Assembly: GCA_963840565.1 (NCBI GenBank)
Contig: CAWIZH010000002.1
Location: forward strand, 62,001-126,000
Source: VRUE01 sp963840565
GTDB lineage: Bacteria; Actinomycetota; Thermoleophilia; Solirubrobacterales; 70-9
Direction of reading: 5' to 3'
DNA length: 64,000 nt
This document shows positions 35,146 through 43,634 of the stretch, one piece after another (within the stretch, counting starts at the first letter, position 1; every line of letters starts with the position of its first letter). Below the pieces are notes generated by a model. The model was not told the DNA's origin. It saw only the letters and a list, made by a program, of their open reading frames with translations, and ran no database searches. Position numbers and translations under genes: made by a program.

Positions 35146-36587
35146 ATGCGCGTCCTCCTCTTCCACGGCTACATGCTGCGCGGCACCGGCAGCAACATCT
35201 ACAACGCCAACCTGGCCCGGGCGCTGGCCAAGCTCGGCCACGAGGTGCACCTGCTCTGCCAGGACCGCGAGACCAAGATCGAGGGCGTCGAGATCCACAA
35301 CCCCGACATCCACGGCCTGCTGCCGGTCTACGTCAAGGACCCCTACGAGGGCTTCGAGGTCAAGGCATTTCCCGAGCTGACCGAGGCAGGAGCTCGATCG
35401 CTACATCGAGGCCAACGTGGCGGCCGTGCGCGAGGTCGCCGAGTCGGCCGGTGGCTTCGATGCCGCCCTCGCCAACCACCTGGTGATGGGCCCGGCGATC
35501 CTCGCCCGCGCCGAGTCGGCCCCTTCGCCGCCAAGATCCACGGCTCGGCGCTCGAGTACACGGTCAAGCCGAACCCTCGGTTCCTGCCCTATGCCGAAGA
35601 GGGCATGGAAGCGGCCTGCGGGCGTGCTGGTCGGCTCCCGCCACACCGCTGAGTCGCTCTGGGCGGCGCTGCCGGAGGTCGCGGGCCTGCGAGAGAAGAC
35701 CCGTCTCGGGCCTCCCGGCGTCGACACCGAGGCGTTTCAGCCCGCGGCGCGAGCGCGTCCGGACGCATCCGCAGAGGTCGTCTTCGTCGGCAAGCTGATC
35801 GTCTCCAAGGGGGTGGATCTGCTCCTGGCGGCCTGGCCGTTGGTCAAGGGCGAGCACCCGCGATGCGAAGCTTGAAATTGCCGGGTTCGGCGAGTACGAG
35901 GAGGGCTTGCGGCGGCTGCTGGCGGCTCTGGAGCGGGGGGACATTCAGGACGCCCGTGAGGTCGCCCTGGCGGGCTGGGGCATCGAGGGCGGGGAGGAGA
36001 AGCCGTTGCCGATCCTCTCGGCGTTTCTGGCCGATCCGCCGGCCGGGTATCTGCAGGCTGCCGAGGATGCGGCTGGCTCGGTCGAGTTCATCGGGCGGCT
36101 CGAGCACGATCGAAGTCGCCGAGCTGCTGCCGGGCGCGGAAGCGCTGGTCATGCCGAGCACCTTCCCCGAGGCCTTCGGGATGGTTGCCGCCGAGGCTGC
36201 CGCCTGCGGCGTGCTGCCGGTCTCGGCGGGTCACTCGGGGATGCTCGAGGTGTCGCGCCAGCTGATGGCGGCGCTGCCGCCGGAGATCGGGCGGCTTACT
36301 TCTTTCCCGGTCGAGCAGGGAGCGGTCGAGGCGATCGCCGACCGGCTCAACGGCTGGCTGGCGCTTTCCGAGCGCCGAGCAGGCGGCCGACGCGCGAGGC
36401 ACTGGTCGAGACCGCGCGGCGGCTCTGGAGCTGGGAGGGCGTCGCTCGCGGGGTGCTGGCGGCGTCCGCCGGCAGCTGGCGGGCTGCCCCGCCGGTAGCT
36501 AGTGCCGAGCGTCACCGGAGCCTGAAAGCTTCCCGCCGTCGCTTCAATAGAATGCCCGCCGCCTCATGTACGGCCGCCTCCCGATAG
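35146..36587 (+). pseudogene. GT4-like glycosyltransferase, at least five frame breaks
   Basis: A group 1 glycosyltransferase (GT-B fold) can be pieced together: MRVLLFHGYMLRGTGSNIYN with ALAKLGHEVHLLCQD (N-terminal Rossmann domain), VFVGKLIVSKGVDLLLAAWP (start of the C-terminal domain), DAKLEIAGFGEYEEGLRRLL, VEFIGRLEH, and the nucleotide-sugar site AEALVMPSTFPEAFGMVAAEAAACG. The pieces alternate frames near 35390, 35520, 35615, 35870, 36103 and 36385, more breaks per kilobase than any other gene here. It may be truly decayed or simply the worst-sequenced part. The end given is the last open frame and overlaps coxB by 22 nt; the true end is uncertain. Confidence 0.7.
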
Positions 36588-37357
36588 CGAAGATGCTCGC
36601 TGCCACAGTTGCGATGACCGCGGCGATCTCTGCCGTGATGCTGTCGATCAACTGGGATGGCCAGGAGGCCTCGACCGCCGCGCCGAAGATCGACGATCTG
36701 CTCAACGTGATGATCGTGCTCTCGTCCTTCGTCTTCTCGCTGGTCATCGTGATGCTCTTCTACGCGCTGTGGAAATTCAAAGCCAAGCCGGGCGACGAAT
36801 CCGACGGCGAGCCGATCCACGGCAACACCCGGCTCGAGGTCGCCTGGACCGTGATCCCGACGATCATCGTCCTCTTCGGCGCCGGCTACAGCTGGTCGGT
36901 CCTGCACGACATCGAAAAGCCGGCCAAGAACGCGATGACGGTCGACGTCTTCTCCCAGCAGTACGCCTGGAGCTTCGGCTACCCCGGCAAAGGCGACGTC
37001 TTCGTCGAGGGCGAAATGCACGTGCCGCTCAATCGCCAGATCCAGTTCAAGATGCACGCCCAGGACGTGATCCACTCCTTCTGGGTCCCCGAGTGGCGGA
37101 TCAAGAAGGACAACGTGCCGGGGATCACGACGACGGCGATCGTCACCCCGGACAAGCTCGGCACCTACCAGCTGATCTGCACCGAGCTCTGCGGCTTCGG
37201 CCACGCCTCGATGCGGGCCAAGGTCGTGGTCGAAACTCCTGCCGACTTCCAAAAATGGGTTTCGGGCCTGAAAGAAAAAGTTCCGGCGCCGCTGGCGGAA
37301 TCGATTACCCAAGACACGGAGACCGACCCGGTGCCGCTGAGCGCCGGCGGGGCATAA
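36566..37357 (+). CDS. ctaC: Cytochrome c oxidase subunit II
   Basis: 263 aa, ATG 36566. N-terminal hydrophobic segment (residues 8-28), two transmembrane helices (VMIVLSSFVFSLVIVMLFYA and AWTVIPTIIVLFGAGYSW) and a periplasmic cupredoxin domain. The CuA ligands are all present: His in DVIHSFWVPEW and the CxxxCxxxHxxM set in CTELCGFGHASM. It accepts electrons from cytochrome c and passes them to subunit I. No fused cytochrome c domain. Intact; leads the coxB-coxA-USP-coxC operon. Confidence 0.96.
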   Translation: MYGRLPIAKMLAATVAMTAAISAVMLSINWDGQEASTAAPKIDDLLNVMIVLSSFVFSLVIVMLFYALWKFKAKPGDESDGEPIHGNTRLEVAWTVIPTIIVLFGAGYSWSVLHDIEKPAKNAMTVDVFSQQYAWSFGYPGKGDVFVEGEMHVPLNRQIQFKMHAQDVIHSFWVPEWRIKKDNVPGITTTAIVTPDKLGTYQLICTELCGFGHASMRAKVVVETPADFQKWVSGLKEKVPAPLAESITQDTETDPVPLSAGGA

Positions 37358-37370
37358 TGGAGGCCTTCTG

Positions 37371-39275
37371 ATGGTGGCTGCGATCAAGCAACCGGGTTGG
37401 ATTCGCGGCGCCCTCGGCGCGCTGCTCGGCGCCGCCTTCGGCTTCGCCCTCGTCGTCGCCCTGCGCAAGGCCTCCGGCCTGCCCGCCTACCAGACCGAGC
37501 AGACCGGCTACCCGCAGGTCGTCGTGCCGCTGATCACCGGCCCGCTCGGCTTCCTGCTCGGCTTCGGCTGCTTCGACTACTGGCTGCGCTGGGCCGCCGG
37601 CATGCCGACGATCCCCGAGGACCACTCCCAGCACGGCGCCAAGAGCTGGAAGGACTACTTCCGCTTCAACACCGATCACAAGGTGATCGGCATCCAGTAC
37701 ATCTGCACCACCTTCTTCTTCTTCTTCATCGGCGGCCTGATGGCGATGCTGATCCGGGCCGAGCTGGCCCAGCCCGGCACCCAGATCGTCGACGCCGCCA
37801 CCTACAACAGCCTCTTCTCCACCCACGCGGTGCTGATGATCTTCGTCTTCGTGATCCCGGTCTTCGCCGGGATCGCCAACTACGTGCTGCCGCTGATGAT
37901 CGGCGCGCCGGACATGGCCTTCCCGCGCCTCAACGCGCTCAGCTTCTGGATGCTGCCGATCGCGGGGCTGCTCTTCGTCGGCAGCTTCCTCGCTCCCGGC
38001 GGCGCCTTCGACGCCGGCTGGACCGGCTACGCGCCGCTCTCGACCGGGGCCCCGCTGGGCCAGTCCTTCTTCAACCTCGGCGTGCAGTTCGCCGGCGCCT
38101 CGTCGATCGCCACCGCGCTCAACTTCCTGGTCACGATCGTCTCCATGCGCGCGCCGGGGATGACCTTCTGGCGGATGCCGCTGCTGGTCTGGGCCAACCT
38201 CTCGACCTCGCTCCTGGTCGTCGCCGCGACGCCGTTCATCGCCGGCGCCCAGTTCATGGTCCTCTTCGACCGCGCCCTGCACACCAACTTCTTCCAGTTC
38301 GCCGGGGGCGGCGATGTCGTCAGTTACCAGCACATCTTCTGGTTCTATTCGCACCCAGCCGTCTACATCATGATGCTGCCCGGGTTCGGGATCATCAGCG
38401 AGGTCATCTCGACCCATGCCCGCAAGCCGATCTTCGGCTACCGATTGATGGCGCTGGCGCTGATCGGGATCGTCGTGCTCAGCTACACGGTCTGGGCCCA
38501 CCACATGTTCGTCGCCGGCATGTTCAGCTGGCTGCGCGTGCCGATGATGATCACCACGCTGCTGATCGCGGTGCCGACCGGGATCAAGATCTTCTCCTGG
38601 CTGGGGACCCTCTATTTCGGCAAGATCCATACCTATTCGACCTCGATGCTGTTCGCGCTCGCCTTCATCGTCACCTTCACGATCGGCGGCATCAGTGGCG
38701 TGATGCTGGGCATGGTGCCGATCGACATCCACGTCTCCGACACCTACTTCATCGTCGCCCACATCCACTTCGTCCTCTTCGGCGGCTCCGTCTTCACGAT
38801 CTTCGCCGGGATCTACCACTGGTTCCCGAAGATCACCGGGCGCATGTACGACGAGAAACTCGGCCGGGTCCACTTCTGGGGCACCCTGATCGGCACCTGG
38901 GGCACCTTCATCCCGATGCACTGGATCGGGATGGACGGGATGCCCCGCCGCGTCGCCGACTACGCCACGCAGTTCGGCAACTGGAACCTGCTGATCAGCT
39001 GCTTCGCCTTCATGCTCGGCGCGATCCAGCTCGTCTTCCTCTACAACATGATCGTCAGCTGGCGCTTCGGCCCACGCGCTGTGGCCAATCCATGGCGCGC
39101 CAACTCGATCGAGTGGCAGGTCTCCTCGCCGCCGCCGATCTACAACTTCACCGAGATCCCACGCGTCGTCGGCGGTCCCTACGAGTTCGGCGTCCCCGGT
39201 GCCCGCCACGCGATCATGGCCGGCGAATCGGTGGAGGCCACACAGCCGGAGCCGACCGTGGTGGGCTCCGCATGA
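37371..39275 (+). CDS. ctaD: Cytochrome c oxidase subunit I, A2 type
   Basis: 634 aa. All haem and copper ligands are present: H152 (STHAVLM), H328 in YSHPAVY, H377/H378 (WAHHM), H464 and H466 (AHIHF). The D-channel glutamate of A1 enzymes (GHPEVY) is replaced by the Tyr-Ser pair in FYSHPAVY, the A2-type signature known from Rhodothermus and Thermus caa3 oxidases; Y332 can form the His-Tyr cross-link. Two extra hydrophobic segments precede the canonical FNTDHKVIG start (residues 12-30 and 52-70). It reduces O2 to water while pumping protons. The gene is intact. Confidence 0.96.
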   Translation: MVAAIKQPGWIRGALGALLGAAFGFALVVALRKASGLPAYQTEQTGYPQVVVPLITGPLGFLLGFGCFDYWLRWAAGMPTIPEDHSQHGAKSWKDYFRFNTDHKVIGIQYICTTFFFFFIGGLMAMLIRAELAQPGTQIVDAATYNSLFSTHAVLMIFVFVIPVFAGIANYVLPLMIGAPDMAFPRLNALSFWMLPIAGLLFVGSFLAPGGAFDAGWTGYAPLSTGAPLGQSFFNLGVQFAGASSIATALNFLVTIVSMRAPGMTFWRMPLLVWANLSTSLLVVAATPFIAGAQFMVLFDRALHTNFFQFAGGGDVVSYQHIFWFYSHPAVYIMMLPGFGIISEVISTHARKPIFGYRLMALALIGIVVLSYTVWAHHMFVAGMFSWLRVPMMITTLLIAVPTGIKIFSWLGTLYFGKIHTYSTSMLFALAFIVTFTIGGISGVMLGMVPIDIHVSDTYFIVAHIHFVLFGGSVFTIFAGIYHWFPKITGRMYDEKLGRVHFWGTLIGTWGTFIPMHWIGMDGMPRRVADYATQFGNWNLLISCFAFMLGAIQLVFLYNMIVSWRFGPRAVANPWRANSIEWQVSSPPPIYNFTEIPRVVGGPYEFGVPGARHAIMAGESVEATQPEPTVVGSA

Positions 39276-40147
39276 GCGCAGTTGCCGAGCCGCGCCCCCT
39301 GCTCGTCTTCCTCAACGAGGTGGCGGGCGGTCGCAAGTTGCTGGCGGCGGTGCGCGAGCGGGCCGGCAAGGTCCCCTTTGTCGCCGTTGCCGCGCCGCAG
39401 AACCAGCCTGCAGTCGGTCAGCTGATCGATTCCGGCGAGCTGCGCGATGCGGCGCGGGCGCGGGTCGAGGTGACGATGTCGATCCTCTCCGAGTACGGGA
39501 TCGAATCGGTCGGCGAGGTGATGGATCCGGAGCCCTCGCTGGCGCTCGACGACGCCGTCCGCGCCCACGAGCCGGGCGAGGTGCTGCTCTCCTGCGCCTC
39601 TGGAACCCGCTTTGGCTTCACCCGCAAGGACCTGGTCGCCTGGGCTGAAGCTCGGCTTGAGCCGGACGTCACCCTCACTCACATCCCGGTGCGGATCGCA
39701 GACGACTCGGTCAGCTGGGAGGTGAACCACACCCTGGTCGTCGCGACCAAGACGGTTGCCGCCCCAGACCTGGTCAGCCGCTTGAAGGAGCGCGCCGCCG
39801 GGCACCCTCACCGCTACACGATCATCTGCCCGCGCTCGGAGGACGTCAGCGAGGCGGAGATCGTCCGCGACCTGGCGTCCACTCTGGCCGAGCTCTACCG
39901 CGCCGACATCGACGCCACCGGGCAGCCGATGAGCCCCGATCCCTTTCACGCGGTACAGAACGCGATCGAGCACTATCGCATCGACGAGGTGCTGATCTCG
40001 ACCTTTGCCGGGGAGACCTCACGCTGGCTCGAGGGCGACCTGATCGGCAAGGTGCGCGAGATCACCGACAAGCAGGTCGAGCACTTCGAGGTCGGTCGTC
40101 CGGCGACCGCCGTTGCCGCCGCCGTGGCCGATGGAGGTGAGTCCTGA
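39272..40147 (+). CDS. Tandem universal-stress-protein-like protein within the oxidase operon
   Basis: 291 aa, ATG 39272 overlapping the coxA stop. Two Rossmann-like halves: RPLLVFLNEVAGGRKLLAAV with VAVAAP, and NHTLVVATKTVAAPDLVSRL with RYTIICP. The C-terminal part, NAIEHYRIDEVLISTFAGET with SRWLEGDLIGKVRE, is similar to the small USP-like proteins at 40794 and 44803 (ISTHPPERSRWLE). No classic GxxG ATP motif is obvious. Its position between coxA and coxC suggests a role linked to respiration. Function otherwise unknown. Confidence 0.7.
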   Translation: MSAVAEPRPLLVFLNEVAGGRKLLAAVRERAGKVPFVAVAAPQNQPAVGQLIDSGELRDAARARVEVTMSILSEYGIESVGEVMDPEPSLALDDAVRAHEPGEVLLSCASGTRFGFTRKDLVAWAEARLEPDVTLTHIPVRIADDSVSWEVNHTLVVATKTVAAPDLVSRLKERAAGHPHRYTIICPRSEDVSEAEIVRDLASTLAELYRADIDATGQPMSPDPFHAVQNAIEHYRIDEVLISTFAGETSRWLEGDLIGKVREITDKQVEHFEVGRPATAVAAAVADGGES

Positions 40148-40773
40148 TGGAGAGCGCGACCGTTGCCCTGGGCCACGCCCACGAGGAGGAGCACCACGGT
40201 CCGCCGGAGGCCAACCAGAGTTCGCGCATGGATCGCCAGACGCTGGGGATCTTGCTCTTCATCGTCTCCGAGGTGATGCTGTTCGGCGCTTTCTTCGCCT
40301 CCTACTTCTTCCTCCGCGTGGTCGTCCACCCGTCGAGCTGGCCGCCGCACCCCTACGAACTGCCGGTCGCGGTCGCCGGGGTCAACACGGCGATCCTGGT
40401 CTCTTCCAGCTTCACCATCCACTACGCCCTCGTCTCGATCCGCAAAGGAAACAGGGCCGGATTGAAGCTGGGCCTGGTGCTGACCTGGCTGCTCGGTGCG
40501 ACCTTCCTCTTCATCCAGATCAACGAGTACGTCCACCTCGGCTTCAGCGCCCGCGACCTCGCTTTCGGCTCGATCTTCTACGGCCTCACGGGACTGCACG
40601 GCGCCCACGTCTTCGTCGGCCTGGTGCTGCTCAGCTTTGCCTCGATCCGCGCTTTCCGCGGCCATTTCGGCCCCGCGGAGAAGGATCACCTCGGCGTCGA
40701 GGTGCCGGGTATCTACTGGCACTTCGTCGACGTGATGTGGATCATCGTGTATACGACGGTTTACATACTCTGA
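40147..40773 (+). CDS. ctaE: Cytochrome c oxidase subunit III
   Basis: 208 aa, ATG 40147 overlapping the previous stop (TGATG). Five-helix subunit III: LGILLFIVSEVMLFGAFFAS with its conserved Glu, NTAILVSSSFTIHYAL, LGLVLTWLLGATFLFIQINE, FYGLTGLHGAHVFVGLVLL and the end VPGIYWHFVDVMWIIVYT. An N-terminal His-rich leader (GHAHEEEHHGP) precedes it. The last 41 nt are repeated at 44742. Intact. Confidence 0.95.
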   Translation: MESATVALGHAHEEEHHGPPEANQSSRMDRQTLGILLFIVSEVMLFGAFFASYFFLRVVVHPSSWPPHPYELPVAVAGVNTAILVSSSFTIHYALVSIRKGNRAGLKLGLVLTWLLGATFLFIQINEYVHLGFSARDLAFGSIFYGLTGLHGAHVFVGLVLLSFASIRAFRGHFGPAEKDHLGVEVPGIYWHFVDVMWIIVYTTVYIL

Positions 40774-41260
40774 TTTCGCGGTAAAACTGAGGTATGCACA
40801 ATCCGCTGCTGGATGAGATCCGCGATCGCTGCCGCGGTCGCGAGAGCGAGATCTTGCTGATCACCCCCGCTCTTGCTTCTTCAAGGGCGGCTCACTGGGC
40901 ATCGGATGTCGATGAAGCGATGGAGCTTGCGCGTCAGCGGATGGAGTTGTCCCTGATCGCGATCGGAGAACTGGGTCTGAGGGTAAAGGGCGAAATTGGC
41001 GACTCCGATCCCAACATGGCGATCGAGGATGCGCTGCGCGTCTTCTCCGCCGACGAGATCGTGATCTCGACCCACCCGCCGGAGCGCTCGCGCTGGCTCG
41101 AGCACGGCGTCGTCGACCGTGCCCGCGAGCAGATCGACCTGCCGATCAGCCACGTCGTCGTCGACCTGGCCGCGGACCGCGCGGTTTCGTAACCGTTCGC
41201 TTGCAGATCCGCGCGTTTTAGCGCACCACGCGAAACGTTCTGTCTTCTAGCCTGTCAATA
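40733..41260 (+). repeat. Direct repeat, left copy (coxC end plus USP-like gene)
   Basis: 40733-40808 is identical to 44742-44817 (76 bp, the last 41 nt of coxC and the start of the next gene). 40809-41260 matches 45070-45521 with eleven substitutions in about 452 nt. The left copy lacks the 252 nt present at 44818-45069 of the right copy. Ten of the substitutions fall in the coding part, all at third positions and silent. Confidence 0.9.
40794..41192 (+). CDS. USP-like small protein, internally deleted copy
   Basis: 132 aa, ATG 40794. Identical to the protein at 44803 over its last 127 residues but missing residues 6-89 of that protein, an exact 84-codon in-frame deletion between two CGCTG sequences. 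What remains runs from LLDEIRDRCRGRESEILLIT through SADEIVISTHPPERSRWLE to VVVDLAADRAVS, i.e. the USP-like fold without its first strand and without the two N-terminal membrane helices. If made, it would be soluble. It follows coxC by 20 nt. Confidence 0.7.
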   Translation: MHNPLLDEIRDRCRGRESEILLITPALASSRAAHWASDVDEAMELARQRMELSLIAIGELGLRVKGEIGDSDPNMAIEDALRVFSADEIVISTHPPERSRWLEHGVVDRAREQIDLPISHVVVDLAADRAVS

Positions 41261-41485
41261 GATCACGGCGTCCAGGGGATCGAGGGCTACCGGCTCGAAC
41301 ACGGAGTGAAGGACACGCGCAACGCCTTCGGCCGCGAGCCGCAGGACGCAGTAGCGCGAGCTGCTCGCGAGGCGGCGCGGCGAAGGCTTGCCGAGGCTCA
41401 GCGCAGGCTCGGCCTTGAGCAGCAGCTAGTCAAGACCAAGCAGAGGACGAGGAGTGTCGAGCGGGGCTTCAGCATTGGGCGATGA
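41261..41485 (+). pseudogene. Truncated C-terminal fragment of a charged helical protein
   Basis: An open frame with no start, running from the repeat junction to TGA 41483-41485. It reads DHGVQGIEGYRLEHGVKDTR, then an Arg/Ala-rich helix (AREAARRRLAEAQRRLGLEQ) and a basic end (KTKQRTRSVERGFSIGR). The style is that of the tail of a plasmid relaxase or another mobile-element protein, but no family is recognised. It abuts the left repeat directly, so it was cut by the recombination event. Confidence 0.45.
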
Positions 41486-41507
41486 GCGCCCCGACCCGTT
41501 CGATTGA

Positions 41508-41583
41508 AGCACCGCGCTCGCGCTGGTCAACCCCCTTCGGGGGTCGGGCGCTGCGCGCCCTTGACAAGCGCTCTCGCGGTGCT
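41508..41583. other. Structured intergenic element, three-way-junction-like
   Basis: An outer stem (AGCACCGCG...GCGCTGGTCAA pairing with TTGACAAGCGCT...CGCGGTGCT) encloses two perfect hairpins, CCCCCTTCGGGGG and GGGCGCTGCGCGCCC. It lies 22 nt after the fragment stop and is followed by GGTTTTGG. It could be an oriT- or replicon-like structure of the inserted DNA, a small RNA or a terminator. Confidence 0.5.
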
Positions 41584-41693
41584 GGTTTTGGCGGGTAGGT
41601 CGGGGTGAGCCAGGGGGAGCGATGGCGAGTCGTCATTGCGACCGCACCGCCCCGGCGAGAGGGGTGGATCGTGGCCGGAGCGGTGCGCCCTCC

Positions 41694-41909
41694 CTAGCTA
41701 CTTTTGGGTGGGACGTGACGGTCCCGCCAAGCCACTGCTTTCAATGCGACCGTCAACCCGACGGCGGCGCTCAGGCCTAAGGCAATGGCGGGATCGAGTC
41801 CACCGGCTGCCCATCCGACCAGCTGTTCGGCAATAAAGGCGACGATGATGGACAGCGAGACCACGAGCGTGAGGAACTCGGGGTAACTGATTTCCAATAG
41901 TTCGTCCAC
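41694..41909 (-). CDS. Small two-helix membrane protein
   Basis: 71 aa from GTG 41909. Two hydrophobic helices (FLTLVVSLSIIVAFIAEQLV and PAIALGLSAAVGLTVALKAV) around a short Gly-rich turn, ending in a basic tail (WRDRHVPPKSS). It lies 5 nt after the next upstream small gene on the minus strand, so they are probably co-transcribed. It is part of the inserted segment. No family recognised. Confidence 0.5.
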   Translation of the reverse strand: MDELLEISYPEFLTLVVSLSIIVAFIAEQLVGWAAGGLDPAIALGLSAAVGLTVALKAVAWRDRHVPPKSS

Positions 41910-41914
41910 GGCCC

Positions 41915-42124
41915 TTACTTCCTGTCGTCGGTTTGTTTCCAGTAGAGGACTGCCCGGGGATTGATCCCAAATCTCCCGCCACCGGCGGAATCGTCGATCT
42001 GGATGGCCTCGTCCTTGACGAGCGCGTCGTGAAACGCAGTGGCCCACTCCTCGGGATCGATCCCCAGCCGGATCTCTCGGCCACCTATGAGGTAGAGCAG
42101 GAGCTGCGATGTCGAACCGGTCAC
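41915..42124 (-). CDS. Small hypothetical protein
   Basis: 69 aa, ATG 42124. Contains GREIRLGIDPEEWATAFHDALV and a C-terminal RFGINPRAVLYWKQTDDRK. Soluble and mixed alpha/beta in look; no motif recognised. It forms a run of three small minus-strand genes with the membrane protein downstream and the CSCGW protein upstream (6 nt apart). Confidence 0.5.
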   Translation of the reverse strand: MTGSTSQLLLYLIGGREIRLGIDPEEWATAFHDALVKDEAIQIDDSAGGGRFGINPRAVLYWKQTDDRK

Positions 42125-42130
42125 CGTCGG

Positions 42131-42301
42131 CTACCCCCCCGCACTCGTATGGCCCGGCGTGGTCGGATCGGCTTCATGACCCCTGGCTTCCTGTTCGGCC
42201 GGCTCCGGGCTGCCGTGACTCGCACCGACCCACCCACATGAGCAGGACACGACATAGCTGTCTAGCGTCGGCACAACTAGGGCGTTGTGGCTGTCTGGCA
42301 T
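42131..42301 (-). CDS. Small CSCGW-motif protein
   Basis: 56 aa from ATG 42301, reading MPDSHNALVVPTLDSYVVSC then SCGWVGASHGSPEPAEQEAR. The C-x-C-G-W motif with downstream His residues resembles the short zinc-binding CSCGW proteins common in actinobacterial plasmids and phages. The start is chosen over an earlier in-frame ATG at 42388 because a strong hairpin (42324-42359) lies between. Function unknown. Confidence 0.5.
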   Translation of the reverse strand: MPDSHNALVVPTLDSYVVSCSCGWVGASHGSPEPAEQEARGHEADPTTPGHTSAGG

Positions 42302-42323
42302 TTGGTGGCCCCTGGTGGTTTGG

Positions 42324-42359
42324 GGGGAGGGCGGTGTCATGCAAAACACCGCCCTCCCC
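42324..42359. terminator. Strong 14-bp stem hairpin upstream of the CSCGW gene
   Basis: GGGGAGGGCGGTGT pairs perfectly with ACACCGCCCTCCCC around the 8-nt loop CATGCAAA. It separates the small-gene run from the regulator upstream. It may terminate transcription coming from the regulator gene or regulate the small genes. No T-tract. Confidence 0.5.
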
Positions 42360-42507
42360 GCCTCTTCGAGCAAGCACCGAGCGTCCACGTGGGGAGCTGT
42401 TTCTGACGACCGCTCCCTAGGCCCAACGCTCGATGCGGGAGCGATGCTAGACGGCTAAAGCGCAGTTTTTTGGGGCTTAACGGGAAGATCTGAGCAATGG
42501 CTCGTCA

Positions 42508-43191
42508 TCATCGGCCACTGCCCTTCCCGCGCTTCTTCGTGGGCTTCAGCTTTTTGCCCAGGGCGGAGCCAAAGACCAGTACCACGGCGGTCGTTGGAAT
42601 CGATTCGCCGTCGCCCTCGCCCTTCGCGCGGCGGTTGGCAGCCTCCCCCTCAATCTCCTCATACCTCTCAAAGAATTCGGCGGCTGCTTCTTCGGCATCT
42701 TCGCGTCCCTTGCCGTCGAGGATTCTCGGGTCACGACCAACGACCCAGTCGGGGCGCTTGTCGAATGTGCCGGTTTCGAGTGATGCGCCCACGTCTTGCT
42801 CAATGTCGGCCAGGACATCACCAAACATCTCGCGTTGCGCTGATTTAGGTATCAGCTTCATCATCCATACAGGGATGAAGACTTTGCTGCTGGCGCGGTA
42901 GTAGTGCTCAACGGCTCCGCGTCGTGGCTCGGTCTTGACCATCTCGATGCACTCGAAGTCCTTGAGAACTTTGACGTGGTAGCTGACTTGGCTCAAGCCT
43001 TCTTCTAGCTCCTTGGAAAGCTCATTTGGACTCGCCATCCGATCATTCAGGATCGCGAGAATCTCCACGCGCAGCGGGTGCGCAAGTGCCTTGATGAGCC
43101 TCTGATCTACGGTCTTGCTGGAGGCCTCTCGTTGCCGCTTCTTGACAGCCTTCCCCTTCCCTTTGGGCCTGCTCGGTTTCTTTACCGCCAC
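42508..43191 (-). CDS. ArsR-like winged-helix transcriptional regulator
   Basis: About 227 aa from GTG 43191, which has GAGAGGAAAG just upstream. A Lys/Arg-rich leader (KKPSRPKGKGKAVKKRQRE) precedes a winged helix: LIKALAHPLRVEILAILNDR, SPNELSKELEEGLSQVSYHV, KVLKDFECIEMV. The C-terminal half (VWMMKLIPKSAQREMFGDVL, ADIEQDVGASLETG) is helical, as in regulators with an effector or dimerisation domain, and the tail is basic again. No Cys metal-binding motif, so metal sensing is unsupported. Probable autoregulation at the palindrome 47 nt upstream. Confidence 0.8.
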   Translation of the reverse strand: MAVKKPSRPKGKGKAVKKRQREASSKTVDQRLIKALAHPLRVEILAILNDRMASPNELSKELEEGLSQVSYHVKVLKDFECIEMVKTEPRRGAVEHYYRASSKVFIPVWMMKLIPKSAQREMFGDVLADIEQDVGASLETGTFDKRPDWVVGRDPRILDGKGREDAEEAAAEFFERYEEIEGEAANRRAKGEGDGESIPTTAVVLVFGSALGKKLKPTKKRGKGSGR

Positions 43192-43237
43192 GTTTCTTTC
43201 CTCTCTATAGCCATCTGGGTACATAAAAGTAGCTAGA

Positions 43238-43255
43238 TCGGTATGGAGATACCGA
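43238..43255. promoter_or_regulatory. Operator-like palindrome upstream of the winged-helix regulator
   Basis: TCGGTAT-GGAG-ATACCGA, a perfect 7-bp inverted repeat with a 4-nt spacer, located 47 nt before the regulator GTG in an AT-rich promoter region. Confidence 0.5.
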
Positions 43256-43634
43256 ATGCGCGGGAAACGTAGTCGCTTAGGGCTTAGCTTGTTTTGATTG
43301 CTCTAATCTTTTTCCTTTAGTCAAAAATATTTAGGCCAAAGGGAGGGGGTGAGCCGCATGACCATCAAGCCGTGCCCAACTGTTATTCCGTCTCTTTCAC
43401 TTCTCAAGAACCGATGAGGTTTCGGGCAGGACTTGACGGCCCTGACGACGCGCCAGGTCCTGCCCAAACCCCGAACTAACGAGTGCAGCGAGACGCTCTT
43501 TGATGTGCCGTCGCCTACGGCAAATCGGCTCAAACAAATAACGGCAGGGCGAGCCTTGGCATTCGTGAGACTAGTTCTCGCCTTGCTGGCGCGATGTCCG
43601 TGGGCGCTCGGCGGATCATTAGTCTCGAACGGCG
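43256..43634. other. Intergenic region with a hairpin, no convincing gene
   Basis: 379 nt of lower GC than the surroundings, with T-rich stretches near 43290-43330. One hairpin stands out: GGTTTCGGGCAGGAC (43418-43432) with GTCCTGCCCAAACC (43457-43470), a stem of 14 bp with one bulge. Short open frames on both strands lack coding character. It probably holds the promoters of the regulator and of the zinc transporter gene. Confidence 0.5.

Noticed and set aside
42497..42901. Plus-strand frame opposite the winged-helix regulator
   Set aside because: It lies entirely within the regulator, lacks a ribosome binding site and reads as Ser/Arg-rich shadow sequence.
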